Part shown: positions 1-6,233 of the stretch, one piece after another
How the letters are laid out: each line of letters starts with the position of its first letter
How positions within the stretch are numbered: position 1 is the stretch's first letter
Source of the DNA: Balneolales bacterium
GTDB lineage: Bacteria; Bacteroidota; Rhodothermia; Balneolales; Natronogracilivirgulaceae
Length of the DNA stretch: 7,585 nt
Reading direction: 5' to 3'
NCBI GenBank assembly: GCA_007131535.1
Contig: SLQI01000234.1
Span: 1-7,585 of the forward strand
The notes under the pieces: generated by a model
Database searches by the model: none
The model's input: only the letters and a program-made list of their open reading frames with translations
Told to the model about the DNA's origin: nothing
Translations under genes and position numbers: made by a program

Positions 1-2
1 CG

Positions 3-38
3 GATGAAGTAAGTTATATCGACGTAAAACTGGTATGA
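3..38 (+). CDS. C-terminal end of an upstream gene (partial)
   Basis: The reading frame starting at base 3 encodes the last eleven residues DEVSYIDVKLV and ends with TGA at 36-38. This stop lies directly against the stem of the terminator at 37-69, the spacing expected for a real gene end. The other two plus frames stop earlier, at bases 5-7 and 10-12. The tail alternates hydrophobic and polar residues, as in a closing beta strand, but it is far too short to name a family. That a gene on the plus strand ends here is an inference from the terminator position. Confidence 0.4.
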   Translation, partial: DEVSYIDVKLV

Positions 39-69
39 AGAGGAGGTGGTTTCACCTCCTCTTTTTATT
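37..69 (+). terminator. Rho-independent terminator of the upstream gene
   Basis: A perfect 11-bp stem (38-48 with 53-63, core AGAGGAGGTG/CACCTCCTCT), closed by the tetraloop GTTT, is followed by a T-rich tract up to base 69. This is a textbook intrinsic terminator for plus-strand transcription. It separates the upstream gene from nadA, so nadA should have its own promoter between here and base 233. Confidence 0.92.
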
Positions 70-70
70 T

Positions 71-193
71 AGTGTCTGTAAGTAAACGCCAATATCTTCG
101 TTCCGCTCGTCCCACAAATGCTCATGTACGAACTGTACACTGCGCTTTTTGGGAGCTTCGCGCGCCTTGATCCTGGCGTTTTCTTACGACACT
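71..193. repeat. 123-bp imperfect palindromic element (MITE/ERIC-like)
   Basis: The left end (71-91, AGTGTCTGTAAGTAAACGCCA) and the right end (174-193, TGGCGTTTTCTTACGACACT) are inverted copies, differing by one bulged T and one mismatch. Inside are further nested pairings: TCCCA (110-114) with TGGGA (150-154), a mismatched AAA-GC extension, and an apical hairpin TGTAC-GAACT-GTACA (125-139). The dinucleotide TA sits on both borders (70-71 and 193-194), compatible with a TA target-site duplication. The size and folded shape recall ERIC elements of enterobacteria and IS630/mariner-type MITEs, but I cannot claim homology. No protein is likely to be encoded. The element occupies most of the nadA leader, so it may form a hairpin in the mRNA or carry the nadA promoter. 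Confidence 0.75.
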
Positions 194-233
194 ACCACTT
201 TTCTTACCGGCAATATTTAACTCCACTGAAAGA

Positions 234-1280
234 ATGGAACAAATACAGCAGGCTGATACTCACGAACAAACACTGGAAAACCTCAAGTACAAACTTGAGG
301 GTATTGTTCCGGAAGCTGAGATTGTCTTGAAAGCCGAAATCGCCTACGAAATTAACCGGCTGAAAAAGGAAAAGAACGCGGTGATTCTCGGCCATAATTA
401 TATGGAGCCGGCGCTATATCACAGCATTCCGGATTATGCCGGAGACTCGCTGGGGCTGAGTAGAATATCCGCCGAAGTCGATGCCTCGCGAATTGTATTT
501 TGCGGGGTAGAGTTTATGGCAGAAACGGCCAAGATACTGGCCCCGGATAAGATGGTATTGCTGCCCGCGGATAAAGCCGGCTGCTCGCTGGCCGAAAGCA
601 TTACCGCCGAAGATGTGCGCAAGTTGAAGGAGCAGTACCCCGGAGTGCCGGTAATCACTTACGTGAATACGTATGCTGCTGTAAAGGCCGAAACGGATAT
701 ATGCTGTACATCCAGTAATGCCGCCAAAATTGTGAATCAGCTGGATACCGATACCGTTATTTGTCTGCCGGATGAATACCTTGCGCAAAACATTGCCAGG
801 GAAACCGGTAAGAAAGTTATTTATCCCGGGCAGGGCACCGGAAACGGGGAGTTGAAAAACAGCATGATCGTATGGGACGGCAGGTGTGAGGTGCACGATA
901 AGTTTACCGTTCAGGATGTCAAAAATGTGCGCAAACAGTTTCCCGACACATTAATCCTGGCCCACCCGGAATGTCCGCCCGAAGTAGTGGAAGCCTCTGA
1001 TTATAGCGGATCCACTACGGCGATGATCAAATATGTGCAGAACTCCGATGCTGACCGCTACATGCTATTTACCGAGTGCAGCATGGGAGATAACATCGCA
1101 GCTGAGAATAAGGATAAAGAGATGGTTAAAATGTGCAGTGTTCGATGCCCGCACATGAATCAGATCACCCTGGAGGATACCCTCGAAAGTCTGAGAAAAG
1201 ATCAGTATCAGATTGAAATTGAAGAGGAAGTCCGGGTGAGGGCTAAAAAATCTCTGGATAGAATGCTTGAAATGAGTTGA
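234..1280 (+). CDS. nadA: Quinolinate synthase NadA
   Basis: NadA condenses iminoaspartate with dihydroxyacetone phosphate to make quinolinate, in the cytosolic de novo NAD pathway, using an oxygen-sensitive [4Fe-4S] cluster. The 348-residue product carries the family signatures GHNYMEP (53-59), DYAGDSLGLS (67-76), FCGVEFMAETAKIL (89-102), AGCSLAES (115-122), YVNTYAAVKAETD (143-155) and HPECPPEVV (244-252). By family alignment from memory the cluster ligands are C117, C218 (in WDGRCEVH) and C305 (in RCPHM). The N-terminus of about 45 residues before the first core strand resembles the longer bacterial NadA type. The ATG at 234 has only a weak purine-rich GAAAGA in front. It is the only good start that leaves the whole core intact. 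The gene stands alone: nadB and nadC are not in the window. A 123-bp palindromic element lies just upstream and a terminator just downstream, so it is probably monocistronic. Confidence 0.97.
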   Translation: MEQIQQADTHEQTLENLKYKLEGIVPEAEIVLKAEIAYEINRLKKEKNAVILGHNYMEPALYHSIPDYAGDSLGLSRISAEVDASRIVFCGVEFMAETAKILAPDKMVLLPADKAGCSLAESITAEDVRKLKEQYPGVPVITYVNTYAAVKAETDICCTSSNAAKIVNQLDTDTVICLPDEYLAQNIARETGKKVIYPGQGTGNGELKNSMIVWDGRCEVHDKFTVQDVKNVRKQFPDTLILAHPECPPEVVEASDYSGSTTAMIKYVQNSDADRYMLFTECSMGDNIAAENKDKEMVKMCSVRCPHMNQITLEDTLESLRKDQYQIEIEEEVRVRAKKSLDRMLEMS

Positions 1281-1306
1281 TTGAGAATTGGTAGTGACTA
1301 TTTCAC

Positions 1307-1343
1307 AAGGCCGGATTGCTTATTAGTAATGCCGGCCTTTTTT
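1307..1343 (+). terminator. Rho-independent terminator of nadA
   Basis: AAGGCCGG (1307-1314) pairs with CCGGCCTT (1332-1339), extended by ATT/AAT across one bulged G. A run of six T (1338-1343) follows. It lies 26 nt after the nadA stop and should end nadA transcription before the AT-rich gap. Confidence 0.9.
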
Positions 1344-1503
1344 GTATGCCGAAGGTATAGAAATATATAAGAGAAATTTAATTGTTAAACTAAAGCGATT
1401 GTATTTGTGGAGTTTAGAATTTTAGTGTTGGGAGTGACATTATTATCATAGCCAAAATAAATACCACAATTGTTAAAATTCATATCCGTGAGATGTTAGT
1501 GGG

Positions 1504-1545
1504 AGTAGATTTAATAGAGTATAGCTTATGCTCTATTAAATCACT
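1504..1545. repeat. Long stem-loop (near-perfect inverted repeat)
   Basis: GATTTAATAGAGTATA (1508-1523) pairs with TATGCTCTATTAAATC (1527-1542) around a GCT triloop. All 16 pairs form, one of them a T/G wobble. Three more pairs (1504-1506 AGT with 1543-1545 ACT) form across a bulged A. No T-tract follows on the plus strand, and none is evident on the minus strand, so it is not a typical terminator. The right arm is AT-rich and such a palindrome could be a protein-binding site, a cruciform-forming site, or part of a structured RNA. Confidence 0.7.
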
Positions 1546-1656
1546 TATGGAATTGAATCGGAATCGATGAATCGGACTGAGCCGGTATAAATGATTTGAG
1601 GATAGGCCTTGCAGGTTTCTCTTTAAAGCTTATTTGACGGTTGGCATTATTATCTA

Positions 1657-1685
1657 TTGAAAATGCGGGACAATATACTTATAAA
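1657..1685 (+). promoter_or_regulatory. Candidate sigma70-type promoter with no gene behind it
   Basis: TTGAAA (1657-1662) and TATAAA (1680-1685) are each one base from consensus and are separated by exactly 17 nt. A transcript would start near 1692 and run into the hairpin at 1755-1788, giving an RNA of about 100 nt. In an AT-rich stretch such matches arise by chance, and many bacteria of this group use a different promoter consensus (TTG and TAnnTTTG), so confidence is low. Confidence 0.25.
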
Positions 1686-1751
1686 CTTTGTTACAATCCG
1701 GTAAAATCTTTGAGATCGTAGATAAGTTTTTTTTGATTAGATCAACCTGAA

Positions 1752-1788
1752 ATAAAAAAGGACAGCCATTTTCTAATGGTGCCCTTTT
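1752..1788 (-). terminator. Terminator of the minus-strand small gene
   Basis: Read on the minus strand, AAAAGGGCACCATT (1788-1775) pairs with its partner (1770-1755), with a TTCT-type loop, one mismatch and one bulge. The sequence then runs out in a T-rich tract CCTTTTTTATTT. It begins 31 nt after the stop codon of the 81-residue gene. The plus-strand side ends in only four T, so it may be weakly bidirectional. Confidence 0.75.
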
Positions 1789-1818
1789 CAAAAAAAATAG
1801 GTGAGACCCGGCTGGTAG

Positions 1819-2064
1819 TTACTTATAAAAGTATACCTTGTTGTTTACTGAGTCTTTACCACTTTTAATTTTATCACCGGTTTCTCTGTTGTGGGTATAG
1901 ACCACATTTCTCATAGAATTGAGTTCCTTTTCGTTGTTGAAAGACACTTCCAGTGCTTCTCCACCAGGTTCAAGTTTATTAAGTGAATCGATCAGTTCAC
2001 GAAATTTTGAAGAACTCTTCTTGGTAATCTTAATTTCAGAACGAGGAACAAAATTGATTCTCAT
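1819..2064 (-). CDS. Small protein of unknown function (81 aa)
   Basis: I do not recognise this family with certainty. The 81-residue product is basic and lysine-rich. Its pattern suggests a compact alpha/beta domain: a first strand (MRINFVPRS), a helix (about 18-32, SSKFRELIDSLNKLE), a strand after PGGE (about 37-42, ALEVSF), a second helix (about 44-58, NEKELNSMRNVVYTH), and a final basic strand pair ending VYFYK. Helix-strand-helix proteins with a PGE turn and a basic C-terminal hairpin occur among small phage-encoded proteins of unknown function, so a nucleic-acid-binding role is conceivable but unproven. There is no signal peptide or membrane segment. The ATG has no clear Shine-Dalgarno sequence. 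It lies 83 nt downstream of moxR in the same direction and is followed by a good terminator, which supports it being a real gene. It could be co-transcribed with moxR or have its own promoter in the gap. Confidence 0.75.
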   Translation of the reverse strand: MRINFVPRSEIKITKKSSSKFRELIDSLNKLEPGGEALEVSFNNEKELNSMRNVVYTHNRETGDKIKSGKDSVNNKVYFYK

Positions 2065-2112
2065 AGTATCGTTAGATTAGGTTTGAATATAGAGTTTAAA
2101 ATAAACTAAATT

Positions 2113-2137
2113 CATGTAGTTGTCAATTAGCTACATG
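2113..2137. repeat. Stem-loop between moxR and the small gene
   Basis: CATGTAG (2113-2119) pairs with CTACATG (2131-2137), extended by a T/G wobble and a T-A pair to nine pairs. On the minus strand a T-rich but interrupted stretch follows, so it could be a weak terminator or attenuator after moxR. Next to it are a 6-bp hairpin (AGTTTA 2093-2098 with TAAACT 2102-2107) and an 8-bp inverted repeat TAGATTAG/CTAATCTA (2073-2080, 2143-2150) that brackets the whole gap and includes the moxR stop codon. Confidence 0.5.
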
Positions 2138-2147
2138 TCTAACTAAT

Positions 2148-3149
2148 CTATGGAACTTGTATTGTATGTAAAATGGTCTCAATAATATCTTCTGCAGATT
2201 TTTCTTCTGCTTCTGCTTCATACGAAAGAATGATACGATGTCTTAAGATATCATATGCTATTGCTCTAACATCTTCAGGAGAGACATAATTATTTTGATG
2301 CAGGAATGCATGTGCACGTGCAGCCAGGCTAAGGTTGATTGTAGCTCTTGGTGATGCACCAAATTCAATTAAGTCAGAAATACTTTCGACATCATATTTT
2401 TCAGGTGCGCGGGTGGCCCATACAATATCTACGATATATTGTTCAAGTTTTGGATCTATATAAATAGAGTTTATCAGATTGCGACATTCCAAAATATCCT
2501 GCGGAGTAATTACTGGTTTTAATTCTGTTTTAGAATTCGTGGAGGCCATCATCCGCATTATTTGCAACTCTTCTTCCGGAGTAGGGTAGCCAACTTTTAT
2601 TTTGATCATAAACCTATCCACCTGTGCTTCCGGCAGCGGATAGGTGCCCTCTTGTTCCACCGGGTTTTGAGTTGCCAGCACCAGAAAGGGATCATCCAGC
2701 TGAAATGTCTCCTCGCCGATAGTAACCTGGCGTTCCTGCATGGCCTCAAGTAAGGCGCTTTGAACTTTTGCCGGAGACCGGTTGATTTCATCCGCTAATA
2801 TAAGGTTGGCAAATATCGGCCCTTTTTTGACAATGAACTCACCTTGTTTTTGATTATAGATTAGTGTACCGATTAAGTCGGCGGGTAACAGATCGGGGGT
2901 AAACTGGATTCGCTGAAATTCGGTATCAATTACTTTGGCGAGACTGGAGATCGTAAGGGTTTTTGCCAGACCGGGTACACCTTCAAGTAAAACATGGCCA
3001 TTGGTAAGCAGACCGATCAGCAGCCGGTCTATCATATAACGCTGACCAACGATTACTTTTTCGAGTTCTTCATAGATCCGGTTTATGGAGTTGAAGTGCT
3101 TTTGGGTGAGTTCTTCGCTATTGAGTTGCGATGTTTGCTGGTTTGGCAT
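2148..3149 (-). CDS. MoxR-family AAA+ ATPase
   Basis: MoxR ATPases are cytosolic AAA+ chaperone-like enzymes that usually work with von Willebrand A-domain proteins to mature or activate partner complexes. The 333-residue product shows the complete set: Walker A GVPGLAKT (57-64, the usual MoxR variant), the insert QFTPDLLPADLIG (82-94), Walker B LILADEINR (116-124, catalytic D120/E121), sensor 1 ATQNP (159-163), an arginine in EAQVDRF (R179), and sensor 2 GASPRAT (264-270). The length is normal for the family and the C-terminal helical lid ends at QVP. The ATG at 3149 gives a short polar N-terminus before the first helix. The usual partners (DUF58 and vWA/BatA-type genes) are not in the window: a small unknown gene lies downstream and nuoJ is divergent upstream. 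The last third (roughly 2150-2560) is more AT-rich than the first part. The family is certain; the substrate is unknown. Confidence 0.96.
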   Translation of the reverse strand: MPNQQTSQLNSEELTQKHFNSINRIYEELEKVIVGQRYMIDRLLIGLLTNGHVLLEGVPGLAKTLTISSLAKVIDTEFQRIQFTPDLLPADLIGTLIYNQKQGEFIVKKGPIFANLILADEINRSPAKVQSALLEAMQERQVTIGEETFQLDDPFLVLATQNPVEQEGTYPLPEAQVDRFMIKIKVGYPTPEEELQIMRMMASTNSKTELKPVITPQDILECRNLINSIYIDPKLEQYIVDIVWATRAPEKYDVESISDLIEFGASPRATINLSLAARAHAFLHQNNYVSPEDVRAIAYDILRHRIILSYEAEAEEKSAEDIIETILHTIQVP

Positions 3150-3182
3150 AAGTCTGTGGTATGATTTGCTTAAAAATTATTT

Positions 3183-3211
3183 ATGATAGCATTTTTCAGG
3201 TAAAATGGCAG
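3183..3211 (-). promoter_or_regulatory. Candidate moxR promoter in the divergent moxR-nuoJ region
   Basis: On the minus strand CTGCCA (3211-3206) and TATCAT (3188-3183) are separated by 17 nt, with the -10 element 33 nt before the moxR ATG. The -10 is one base from consensus; the -35 is poor. The 149-bp region between the divergent genes must also hold the nuoJ promoter. There TATAAA at 3234-3239 is the only -10-like string I noted, and it has no good -35 in front. Confidence 0.3.
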
Positions 3212-3298
3212 TGGGAGTCAGGAAACAGGAACCTATAAAAAATCTTACGGAAAAACCCCAAAATACCGGTTGATGAGCTTATCAAATTTGGGTACCTT

Positions 3299-3832
3299 AT
3301 GGCGCATTTTTTAAGCCCAACAGACACAATGGTTACCTATTTATTTATACTTTTTGCAACACTCGCAATTGCCGCAGCTCTGGCTATGGTATTGAACCGG
3401 AGCACGGTAAATAGTGCATTGTTTCTCGTATTGAACATGTTGTCTATTGCCGGTATTTACCTGCTGTTAAAAGCGCAGTTTCTGGCAGTTGTACAGGTGC
3501 TGGTATATGCCGGTGCCATTATGGTGCTGTTTTTATTCGTAATCATGTTGTTAAACGTCGAGGATGAAGAAGCGGTACTCGATAAAATCAACTTCCGGTA
3601 TATTATTTCGGTAATTCTCGGGGTGGTGGTTTTATCCTATCTGCTATATATCGCCGGCAGTATGGCCGACGCACTGCCGCCTGTTGCCGAAGATATGGCA
3701 CAGGTCGGAACGGTAGAGGCTATTGGTGATGAGTTATTCAGTACCTATATTCTGCCGCTCGAAATAACAGCTATATTACTGACAGCTGCGGTCGTTGGAG
3801 CCATCATGATGGCACAACATAAATTTAAATAA
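3299..3832 (+). CDS. nuoJ: NADH-quinone oxidoreductase subunit J (complex I)
   Basis: NuoJ (ND6 homologue) is an inner-membrane subunit of complex I. It links the quinone site to the antiporter chain through a helix that changes between alpha and pi-bulge forms. The 177-residue product (E. coli has 184) has about five membrane segments (roughly 12-31, 37-57, 60-86, 100-120, 149-172). The family signature VYAGAIMVLFLFVIMLLN lies at 69-86, with Y70 in the pi-bulge segment. The C-terminal helix follows PLEITAILL. The ATG at 3299 has a poor ribosome site; a second ATG at 3329 would start at residue 11, just before the first helix, and cannot be excluded. It is the first gene of the nuoJKLM run, with 8 nt to nuoK. 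nuoI is not upstream; instead moxR is divergent. Confidence 0.97.
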   Translation: MAHFLSPTDTMVTYLFILFATLAIAAALAMVLNRSTVNSALFLVLNMLSIAGIYLLLKAQFLAVVQVLVYAGAIMVLFLFVIMLLNVEDEEAVLDKINFRYIISVILGVVVLSYLLYIAGSMADALPPVAEDMAQVGTVEAIGDELFSTYILPLEITAILLTAAVVGAIMMAQHKFK

Positions 3833-3840
3833 CCGTATTA

Positions 3841-4143
3841 ATGATTGCTTTAGACTGGTATCTGGCACTCAGCGCAATTTTATTTACGATTGGTGTGATC
3901 GGCGTACTGACACGTAAAAACGCAATTGTCATTTTTATGTGCGCCGAACTTATGTTGAATGCGGTTAACCTGAGCCTGGTATCGTTCAGCGCTCATCTCG
4001 GAGATGTTCATGGACAAATTCTTGTCTTCTTCTCACTCTGTGTTGCCGCAGCCGAAGCTGCAGTCGGCCTTGCCATTATCATCGCCATTTTCCGGAATAA
4101 TCTAAGCGTAGATATCACCCGGATTAATTTGCTGCGATGGTAA
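3841..4143 (+). CDS. nuoK: NADH-quinone oxidoreductase subunit K (complex I)
   Basis: NuoK (ND4L homologue) is a small three-helix subunit that forms part of the fourth proton channel of complex I together with NuoJ. The 100-residue product matches the usual length exactly. Membrane segments lie at about 5-23, 28-50 and 58-84. The two buried glutamates needed for proton transfer are present at the same numbers as in E. coli: E36 (in CAELMLNAVNL) and E72 (in AAAEAAVGLAI). The ATG at 3841 follows the nuoJ stop by 8 nt, which suggests translational coupling; no clear Shine-Dalgarno sequence is visible. Confidence 0.98.
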   Translation: MIALDWYLALSAILFTIGVIGVLTRKNAIVIFMCAELMLNAVNLSLVSFSAHLGDVHGQILVFFSLCVAAAEAAVGLAIIIAIFRNNLSVDITRINLLRW

Positions 4144-4204
4144 TCCATACTGCACATACAATTTTGATCACTACAAGGATAACAGCTAAAAACGGATAAT
4201 TCCC

Positions 4205-6214
4205 TTGGCTGAACTGATCCCATTTATTATCGGTATTCCCCTGCTGGGGTTTTTAATTAACGGCCTGTTAGGGCTGGCTTTCCCGGCATGGCGTGAACAG
4301 AAATTATTGATCGGCATCATTGCCAACCTCAGTGTTTTTGTCCCCTTTTTGATGACCCTCAGTATTTTTATGGGCATGACGGGGCAAAGCGACCCGACTG
4401 TGGTGACGCTGTGGACCTGGATGGAGGCCGGTGATTTCTCCGCGGATATTGCCTATCGCATTGATCAGCTTTCAATCCTGATGGCGCTGATCGTAACCGG
4501 GGTCGGATCGTTGATCCATCTCTATTCGATCGGCTATATGGGCCATGACGAAGGATACTGGAAGTATTTTGCCTACCTCAACCTGTTCATCTTCGCAATG
4601 ATGAACCTGGTTATGGCCGACAACCTCCTGCTGCTTTTCCTCGGATGGGAAGGCGTAGGCTTGTGTTCCTATCTGCTGATCGGCTTCTGGTATTCGGATA
4701 TGGCCAAATCTATAGCCGCCAAGAAAGCATTTTTGTACAACCGGGTCGGCGACGCGGCTTTTCTGATTGCCATGTATCTGACCTTCAGCCATGTTGGAAG
4801 CCTCAGTTTCGGTGAAATTTTTGCATCCCTCGATCAGATCCCGCAAACTACCGTATTCTGGATCGGTTTTCTGCTGCTGATCGGGGCAACCGGAAAAAGC
4901 GCGCAGATCCCTCTGTTCGTATGGCTGCCCGACGCTATGGCCGGCCCGACTGCCGTATCCGCCCTCATCCACGCGGCCACTATGGTTACCGCAGGTATCT
5001 ATCTGATCTCCCGGATGTCTGAGATGTATGTACTTTCTCCGGAAGTGATGCTGCTGGTTGCCGTCATTGGCGGCCTAACCGCTATCGTTGCCGCTACGAT
5101 CGCACTTACCCAGCATGATATAAAAAGTGTGCTGGCCTATTCGACGGTCTCGCAGCTCGGGTTTATGTTCCTGGCACTTGGCTCGGGAGCGTTTATCGCC
5201 GCTCTGTTCCATGTTTTGACCCACGCCTTTTTCAAAGCATGCCTCTTCCTTGGGTCCGGCTCGGTTATCCATACTATGGAGCATGTGGAACATAAGCTGC
5301 ACGATGAAGGCAAGCAGGTACATTATGATCCACAGGACATGCGGAATATGGGAGGGCTGAAAAAGTATATGCCTTCCACATACTGGACTTTCCTGATTTC
5401 TACACTGGCTATTGCCGGTATACCTCCGCTTTCCGGTTTCTTCTCCAAGGATGAGATTCTGGTGATGACCTTCAATGCCGGTACGGTTGCCGAATATGGT
5501 GCCGTGTATTATGGATTGTGGGGCATTGGAATTATCACAGCTTTCCTTACGGCATTTTATATGTTCCGGCTCACTTTCTCTACGTTTCATGGTGAATTCA
5601 AACTTGAGAAAAACGTAGCCGGAGCCGAAGGCGCCGAAAAACATCTGCACGAAAGTCCGAAAACCATGACCCTGCCGCTCTGGATTCTCGCAGCATTGGC
5701 TGTAGTTGGTGGGTTTGTCGGTATCCCGAATTTCGTGGCCTCTACATTTGCCGGCACGGACGTAAGTGTTAACCAGATGCATATCTGGCTGGGAGGCAGT
5801 ATCGCCGACTTCGATCTTGTACTGAGCAAAGCGGTGGAATGGGCGCTGCTTAGCGGGGCGGTTCTGATAGCTGCACTTGGAATCTTTTTTGCTTACCGTC
5901 TTTATGGTAATGCCGAGGTTGAAGAAGCAGACAAACTGGTTAGTGCCCGGACCCGCCCACTGTACAGCACATGGTCAGACAAGTATAAGGTCGATGAAAT
6001 TTATGAGGGTGGTATTGTTAACCCGCTGGTAAAATTTTCAAATGGTCTGTATGTATTTGACATGCGCGTCATCGACGGTTTAGTAAACCTGGTAGGCGGA
6101 ACGATGAAATTGACAGGAAGCCTATTGCGCTATATTCAGACCGGTGTTGCCGGGAACTATGCATTTGCATTAGTGCTCGGTGTAATACTCGTATTTTATT
6201 TACTCTTATTCTGA
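4205..6214 (+). CDS. nuoL: NADH-quinone oxidoreductase subunit L (complex I)
   Basis: NuoL (ND5 homologue) is the distal antiporter-like proton pump of complex I and carries the long lateral helix along the membrane arm. The 669-residue product has the expected many membrane helices. The channel residues are intact: E149 (GWEGVGLCSYLLIGF), K231 (GKSAQIPLFVWLPDAM), K307 (HDIKSVLAYSTVSQLG), H336/H340/K344 (FHVLTHAFFKA) and K415 (GFFSKDEIL). A charged, His-rich loop of about 25 residues after GSGSVIH (353-380) is longer than in E. coli, as in many other lineages. The tail includes DKYKVDEIYEGGIVNPL (592-608), then the final anchor helix. The start is TTG at 4205: an in-frame TAA at 4187-4189 leaves no ATG or GTG upstream, and the next internal Met (residue 50) would delete the first helix. 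A weak GGAT at 4194-4197 is the only ribosome-site candidate. It lies 61 nt after nuoK. Confidence 0.97.
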   Translation: MAELIPFIIGIPLLGFLINGLLGLAFPAWREQKLLIGIIANLSVFVPFLMTLSIFMGMTGQSDPTVVTLWTWMEAGDFSADIAYRIDQLSILMALIVTGVGSLIHLYSIGYMGHDEGYWKYFAYLNLFIFAMMNLVMADNLLLLFLGWEGVGLCSYLLIGFWYSDMAKSIAAKKAFLYNRVGDAAFLIAMYLTFSHVGSLSFGEIFASLDQIPQTTVFWIGFLLLIGATGKSAQIPLFVWLPDAMAGPTAVSALIHAATMVTAGIYLISRMSEMYVLSPEVMLLVAVIGGLTAIVAATIALTQHDIKSVLAYSTVSQLGFMFLALGSGAFIAALFHVLTHAFFKACLFLGSGSVIHTMEHVEHKLHDEGKQVHYDPQDMRNMGGLKKYMPSTYWTFLISTLAIAGIPPLSGFFSKDEILVMTFNAGTVAEYGAVYYGLWGIGIITAFLTAFYMFRLTFSTFHGEFKLEKNVAGAEGAEKHLHESPKTMTLPLWILAALAVVGGFVGIPNFVASTFAGTDVSVNQMHIWLGGSIADFDLVLSKAVEWALLSGAVLIAALGIFFAYRLYGNAEVEEADKLVSARTRPLYSTWSDKYKVDEIYEGGIVNPLVKFSNGLYVFDMRVIDGLVNLVGGTMKLTGSLLRYIQTGVAGNYAFALVLGVILVFYLLLF

Positions 6215-6233
6215 GATTTAAGGCAGACACATA

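Larger units (their letters stand above)
1344..1751. other. AT-rich gap without a recognisable gene
   Basis: No reading frame in this stretch looks like a protein, and I see no tRNA or rRNA signature. The base composition is clearly more AT-rich than nadA or the nuo genes (about one third GC in the part I counted, 1381-1440). It holds a 10-bp direct repeat AATTGTTAAA at 1380-1389 and 1468-1477, a long stem-loop at 1504-1545, three copies of GAATCG between 1555 and 1574, and a sigma70-like promoter candidate at 1657-1685. These could be remnants of a decayed gene, regulatory DNA, or an unannotated small RNA; the sequence alone does not decide. Confidence 0.6.

Noticed and set aside
118..330. 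Plus-strand reading frame of 70 codons overlapping the nadA start
   Set aside because: It begins inside the palindromic element, runs into nadA in another frame, and has no family-like sequence.
414..896. Minus-strand reading frame of 160 codons opposite nadA
   Set aside because: It is a shadow of the nadA coding frame; the plus strand encodes an unmistakable NadA.
1555..1574. Three GAATCG copies as a possible short tandem array or CRISPR remnant
   Set aside because: The units are only 6 bp, unevenly spaced and not followed by spacer-like units.
4472..5782. Long minus-strand frames opposite nuoL (166 and 235 codons)
   Set aside because: They are antisense shadows of a highly conserved membrane protein, with hydrophilic, low-complexity translations and no start context.
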